From Tubiluchus corallicola (lineage: Eukaryota > Priapulida > Priapulimorpha > Priapulimorphida > Tubiluchidae), in the NCBI GenBank assembly GCA_030141605.1, contig JAQGDQ010002367.1:248001-312000 (forward strand): DNA of 64,000 bases, given 5' to 3'. The translations under genes were made by a program, and so were the position numbers. Each line of letters opens with the position of its first letter. Positions within the stretch are counted from its first letter, which is position 1. Positions 59,801-64,000 of the stretch are shown here, one piece after another. Under the pieces are notes generated by a model. The model was not told the DNA's origin and ran no database searches. It worked only from the letters and a program-made list of their open reading frames with translations.

Positions 59801-62800
59801 CCCATCATCAACAGAATGCATAGGCCAAAATAAAAATTTATTATAACTTGAGCTAAAATGCTATACGTATTTTGATCTTGACCTTGATGTTCAAAATTGC
59901 AAATAAATTAAATAAATTGTTAAATAAGAGGCTGCAAAACAACTGAAACAGATGACTAAAATATAATTAAATAGCGATTGTAGTTAATGTATAACATACC
60001 ATCACAGCTATTATACAGCCTGTTAGCTGATTAAATCATGTGAAATTTTGACTTGCAAAACCACTTTCAAAATACACCTAAAGCATTTTATTAATAATCT
60101 TATTAGGCTGTACATATTCTGTTGATGACAGCAAACTGGATTATGCTGAAAAAATTAGGTTCTTATTTTCCAAAGCTTCATTAAAATTGTGAAGGTATCT
60201 GGCCACTGTTACTGAATCAATTTTTCAGAATTAGAATTTCAAAATAACAGATGTACACAATTTATGTGCACGTTCATTGATTAATTGCACCATTTACATT
60301 AAATAAAACTACAGGTACCTGATAATTTTACTTAATAACTAACTTTTACTAAATAACAGTAAGATATCCTTGTAACTTCCAATAGATAAGGCACACCACT
60401 TCTTTGTATATGTAGTAATGCATGGTACTGACAAGTACATGAAACGGCACCAGTAGCCAAGGGTTAAGTAATCATGCTTTCCAAACATTAGACTTACTGA
60501 TTTCTCCCAAAGCTCCTCGTCTTGAGACAACATGTATGTTTCTCCATTAACTGCTCTAACCTACAAGATAGTCATACAAAAAAATATGTGGAACCTTGAC
60601 AGAAAAAGAATGGAACATGTTATGAAGTTATATGTACAAAGCAGATTAAACAAACATGCTGCCTTGGGTGAGGATGTACGCAAGTGTTTGAATGCACTAA
60701 ACAATTACTGATAGAAACATTTAACAAAAGTTTTTTATCGCGCGTTTCAGCTTTTTGCACGTTCCATTCTGGGTTGCTGTCTGTCCTTTTATGGATCTGG
60801 TATGCCCTCACCTGCTGCTGAACACTGTCGTAATGCATGTCAATAATATTAGTACATTGTGTTATCGTTCTCTCTTCAGCGATGCTCTGAGAATATGTAA
60901 AAGGTAAACGAGCTTCTGAACTATAGGGAGCACGATCAGAGAGCATATTTTCTATAGCTTGAGGAAGTAACTTATGCCACAAGCACTCATCTTCATTAAG
61001 CATGTATGTATGACCTATGACAGCACGTACCTAAATGAACATGTACATTTAAATGCTTTTGTTAAAATATTAGGCAAATGTTTACTTAATGGGTGTAATA
61101 TTTTTGAAAAAATAAGACAAATTTCAAAACTCAAGCTAATGATTGCAGGAAAGGAGTTTGAAAATAGCAGCAGATATTTATAAATTAAAAAAGCTAAAAG
61201 AATTAGATTTTAATCAAAGTTTGTGAAAATTAGTTAAATCTCGCTGCCAAAATCTTATATTCGTTTAATTAACGTTTAATCTGAGAAAATGGAGATATGC
61301 TTGAGATCCAATCAGTGACTATAGTCTGTTCGACTGTCGTCATACAAGTTTTATTAGATATTGTGGGAGGTCAACAACGTCTCACAATCTGCTCTTTCAT
61401 AATACCACCCACCTGATTTTTTTATATTTTGCATAAAAAATGTGGCTCCAAAGAAAAAGGAAGTATTACATTGTAAAATACTTTTAAAGAAGTCCGCTTT
61501 TAAAACATCTCCAGCATGAGAATAGTCTAGTTTCACTTTAATTGGAAAACTTTTCATTAAGATAAGTATATTACAGTAAGTTCTCGCTTAACGATGCTAA
61601 TGCCATTCAACAAAAGGCGACATTAAGTGAAACGTCATTAAATGAAGCCAAGACTTCCATAGAAAGTAATGTAAAAGAATTGAGATACGTTCCAGAGGCA
61701 AAAATCAATACTGGTTAAATAATATACTTAAACATTTTAAGAGCTTTATTCATATTTCTACTGATTAATTTCTTTCTGCTTGCCTGAAACCACCTATATA
61801 TCTTACTTGCCATTACCTAGCCATAGCGGTCTCTCTTTCGTTAAAGTTTAAGCCTAGGCAACGGTTAAATAATAAACACTGCAAAGTCAAAGCCAAGTCC
61901 TGGGCGAGCTTGGGAATTTTATCTAGATACTTAGTCTAGTTGCTATAACAACAGGTTGCATGCATAAAGTTTGCTGATAGGTCTCACTTGATTTAAATGT
62001 GTAGCATTTAGTAGTTAGCCCAGAAGCAAAAATGTATATAATAATTACACTGTTTACGTTACTAGTGCATTTTTAGAACAGAATAATGTACAGTTTTAAT
62101 GCATCAAATTAGGTGAAAATGTCGTTGACAAAATCAAAATTTGCCTTGAGCAAAGTACAAAAATAGTCGTTAAAGTGAAACGTGCATTGTTAAGTGAAAA
62201 AGGTGTCAAATGATCAGCATCATTAAAACGAAACATCGCTAAACAGGAAGACATGAAGCGATTACTGTACTGTAGAAATATTGATAGTAATGTTTACTGA
62301 ATGGCCGTATAGCACTGACTTTATCAGTAACAATGTGCATTGAATAAACTATGGGAGTAGTAAAACATTAAAGACATTTCTAGTTAATAAAGTTGTAGTT
62401 AATAAAGTCTTAGATTAATTAACCAACAAAAAATTAATAACCATGTTCAACATTTCAGATACCTTTCCACTTTTAATGTCACGCACATATATTCCTTCAT
62501 TCTCATCAAGTGGAATTGCAGTTCGTCTGGCCACGACTTCAACCTCAACTGGTGGCACATACTCTATTGGTCCTCTGATCATCCACCTGTCACCTGGCTG
62601 GCGAGTTTTACCCTAACCAGGAAAAGTCCTTAAACTACTCAGTCTTAAAAGTTACACATGTACAAAAAAAATGTCAGGTGAAGTGTGTAAATTCTTATAT
62701 AATTGTATAATTGTCTAGCAAAAGCTACTAGACATCAAGCAGAAACTAAGCATAATTAGTAAACATCTAATTTATTTTAAAAGCGGTAAATTTACAAATT

Positions 62801-63093
62801 CAGAAACAGAAGCTTTTTGCTTAAAAATAGTTATGTTACAACAACATTTTGTGGATACCTTACAGTATATAAAATATTACCGAGTAAAATTTTGAAATAG
62901 TTGATTCACAACTCTTGAATATAATAAATTATAAAAGCTATTAAAATTATACAATAACTGGACATACGGCAGTTGCATCACTGAATGACTCATTTGCTCG
63001 TAAGATCAGCCCTTCATTTTCACCAAGTATAAATACATTTTGAATACCAGCTTCCAGCTTCTCACCGGGGCGCAAGAAAAATGATTTCTCTCC
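44834..63093 (-). CDS. MVP: Major vault protein, C-terminal two thirds (5' exons off the window)
   Basis: MVP builds the shell of the cytoplasmic vault ribonucleoprotein particle. Minus-strand exons, 5' to 3', are 62968-63093, 62463-62612, 60812-61030, 60498-60560, 59050-59222, 57456-57653, 56971-57109, 47845-48056, 46855-47098, 45468-45656 and 44834-44995 (TAA). All phases agree, giving 624 residues here. About the first 300 residues must lie right of the window. Late vault repeats are visible ([53 protein letters not shown]). The shoulder follows ([36 protein letters not shown]), then the long cap helix ([20 protein letters not shown]) and the cap ring ([20 protein letters not shown]). The tail is short and charged ([14 protein letters not shown]) and unlike the Pro/Gly tail of mammals. 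One exon set is duplicated. Confidence 0.95.
48318..48440. repeat. Perfect 59-bp tandem duplication
   Basis: Copies at 48318-48376 and 48377-48435 are identical, followed by five bases of a third. The unit starts CCTATTTGGCTTCTGTTAAA. Lack of any difference in otherwise eroded intron DNA marks a recent event or an assembly artefact. It is in the large MVP intron, about 260 bp upstream of exon 47845-48056. Confidence 0.92.
48870..50025 (+). mobile_element. BEL/Pao LTR-retrotransposon fragment, degenerate
   Basis: Plus-strand frames with stops show [11 protein letters not shown] and FAFRLGWIL, as in the segment between protease and RT of BEL/Pao polyproteins. [15 protein letters not shown] follows, the start of the integrase zinc-binding region. 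Near the end are [20 protein letters not shown] and AVVKYANGT, the domain after the integrase in this group. Most of RT and the integrase core are missing or scrambled and I see no LTRs. It lies in the big MVP intron, antisense to MVP. Confidence 0.6.
50352..54290 (-). mobile_element. CR1-like LINE, nearly full length but inactivated
   Basis: Read on the minus strand, ORF1 has a PHD-type zinc finger (CSIC, then [16 protein letters not shown], then DSWYCTKC; 54250-53928). The endonuclease region is at 53779-53180 ([32 protein letters not shown]). Reverse transcriptase blocks lie downstream ([65 protein letters not shown] near 51555). The C-terminal part has [13 protein letters not shown]. Many stops and frame changes exclude activity. 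The 3' end near 50352 is an ATTCA-type short repeat, normal for this clade. A foreign insert sits at 52200-52486. The host is the 8.9-kb MVP intron, in the same orientation as MVP. Confidence 0.82.
52200..52486 (+). mobile_element. 287-bp retroposon-like insert nested in the LINE
   Basis: It interrupts the LINE reverse transcriptase between YDDI and SHIILKK, and GATGATG flanks both sides (52193-52199 and 52487-52493). The first 70 bases are very GC-rich and contain a perfect hairpin, CCCTGGCTC-AC-GAGCCAGGG. The right part encodes [18 protein letters not shown] and then a stop, like the polyprotein tail of another LINE clade. A SINE or chimeric retroposon borrowing a LINE tail is the simplest reading. 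Confidence 0.55.
55151..56039 (-). mobile_element. Tigger-like relic keeping the transposase N terminus
   Basis: Ends are inverted copies: AGTAGGCACCGCTTAATAGA at the left and TCTATTAAGCGGTGCCTACT at the right, followed by TA. On the minus strand, 55478-55263 encodes [20 protein letters not shown], then [10 protein letters not shown]. This is the Psq/CENP-B-type helix-turn-helix that opens Tigger transposases. No catalytic domain follows. It lies in the large MVP intron. Confidence 0.72.
58820..59016 (+). repeat. CAC/CCA-rich, (CT)n and (TTA)n compound simple repeat
   Basis: From left to right there is an irregular ACACCACACC/CTCCACCTCA region (58830-58940), a CT-rich run ending in pure (CT)n (58945-59000), and TTATTATTATTATTA (59000-59014). 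It ends about 35 bp before MVP exon 59050-59222. On the MVP strand it is downstream of the donor, so it lies inside the intron. Confidence 0.85.
60812..61030 (-). CDS. MVP: Extra MVP vault-repeat exon, paralogous to the next two exons
   Basis: This phase-0, 219-nt exon (73 codons, no stop) has acceptor TTCATTTAG and donor CAGCAG/GTGAGG. It encodes [20 protein letters not shown], then [10 protein letters not shown] and a tail ending [10 protein letters not shown]. This is the same repeat segment given by exon 60498-60560 ([20 protein letters not shown]) plus exon 59050-59222. Including all three in frame inserts one additional vault repeat; skipping it restores the usual order. Joining it straight to exon 57456-57653 would break the frame, so it cannot simply replace the two others. 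Confidence 0.8.
61574..62267. mobile_element. Tigger/pogo-type MITE
   Basis: The left end CAGTAAGTTCTCGCTTAACG follows TA. The right end, read inward, is CAGTAATCGCTTCATG and later TTTAGCGATG, and is followed by TA. The TA target and CAGTAA...CGCTTAACGATG ends match the Tigger pattern. No transposase remains. It is about 700 bp, in the MVP intron between exons 62463-62612 and 60812-61030. Confidence 0.55.
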
Positions 63094-64000
63094 CTAAATA
63101 GAAAAATTCTGTACCAGTAATGTATTTTTATATTTGATGATTAATAATGAACATCATTTTGTTGTGATAGTGAAAAAATCAAACAATTATTGTAAAACTT
63201 AAAAATAACTTATAGTCATTGCATTTTTTGTCTGTTGGTCAAGTTTTCAAATTTTTTCAGGTTTAAGGAGCAACTGCCACAATTTTTATGTTATAATATT
63301 GACATCTGTTCTTCAGTTTCTAATGTTAAGATGTTATGCCATTTGGAAGTATGTAAATACTAGCTCCATGGCAGGTCACTGGCTACAGTAGGCAGCTGAA
63401 ATCAGTGCCACATTTATCAATCCATGAGCACTGTTCACAGACTCAACATTTCAATATTTAGACTAGATAACTTCAAAATTTTAGAATCTGCTATTAGTGA
63501 ATTTAATTTGCAAGTATTTGAATTTGTGAGTACTTCGAATTTTTGAGAAACTCTTTAGATAAAGCTGGAGTAATGTTCATCAACTTTCTTTTCCCCCACA
63601 ATTATTTTGAGAAGCTCGTTTACAGTGTTGAACATGTGTTGCTGCAAAGGTTTATCCTATTGCCAAGCACAGGCAAGAGTCAGAAAATGTAGAGTGTAGA
63701 AATAGCCTAACTATAATTTTCTGTCATTTGACAATGTACTGCACAATCTACAAGTTTTAAATTAAAAATCGTTGTTTGCTTTTCACCGAGTGTGATTTTA
63801 GACTTTTGTAATGGTCTGTATCCATTAAATTTTCATTAGGTAAGAATCGTGCTCGTGACAGACCAAAGGTGAAAGCGTGCAGTTGGTACAACAGATCACT
63901 GTGTTTGAATAACTAGACCCGTGTGTATACTTAAGTGGATGCTGGCATTTATTTTCTAAAAGTAAATAAGTAATAAATTTAGTGAAATGTCAATTCTATT
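63094..64000. other. MVP intron sequence to the right edge
   Basis: No further MVP exon could be recognised on the minus strand before the end of the window. The upstream vault repeats must begin beyond 64000. AT-rich, with no other feature seen. Confidence 0.5.

Overview
The window is AT-rich metazoan genomic DNA. It has GT-AG introns, diverged transposons of several classes, and five recognisable or partly recognisable gene structures. The gene set is animal: a Mediator tail subunit with a KIX domain, a monocarboxylate-type transporter, a PTB-domain protein and major vault protein. MVP and the relic types (CR1-like LINEs, a BEL/Pao fragment, Tigger/pogo elements) point to a non-insect invertebrate. 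I cannot name the phylum from sequence alone. All exon borders below were deduced by hand from splice-site and reading-frame agreement plus remembered family sequence; no alignment was run.

Layout. 1-1540 (+): the 3' exons of an unrecognised serine/lysine-rich protein. 3335-4715: a Tigger (pogo) DNA-transposon relic next to a 43-bp minisatellite. 4616-20905 (-): a complete 14-exon MED15 gene (747 aa predicted), with LINE tails and a diverged tandem repeat in its introns. 20990-22092: a 31-bp-type minisatellite directly upstream of the MED15 start codon. 24676-29812 (+): a four-coding-exon MCT/SLC16-like transporter (591 aa). 30109-32983 (-): a predicted 285-aa single-pass membrane protein of unknown family, convergent with the transporter. 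33190-40510: gene-poor, with simple repeats. 40513-41220 (-): a PTB/PID-domain protein on one coding exon. 44834 to beyond the right edge (-): major vault protein, from its C terminus up to roughly one third into the protein. Its 8.9-kb intron holds a BEL/Pao fragment, a nearly full-length dead CR1-like LINE carrying a nested insertion, and a Tigger-like relic.

The most notable observations are two. First, MVP has two consecutive exon sets for the same vault repeat: a phase-0 219-nt exon that would add a whole extra 73-residue repeat (or act as a cassette) before the canonical copy. Second, the 43-bp minisatellite at the MED15 3' end was evidently seeded from the conserved last coding segment of MED15 itself. 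It expanded across the stop codon and now supplies both the C-terminal tail and the stop.

The genes are not functionally clustered. They are unrelated housekeeping and membrane genes in the loose order usual for an animal chromosome.
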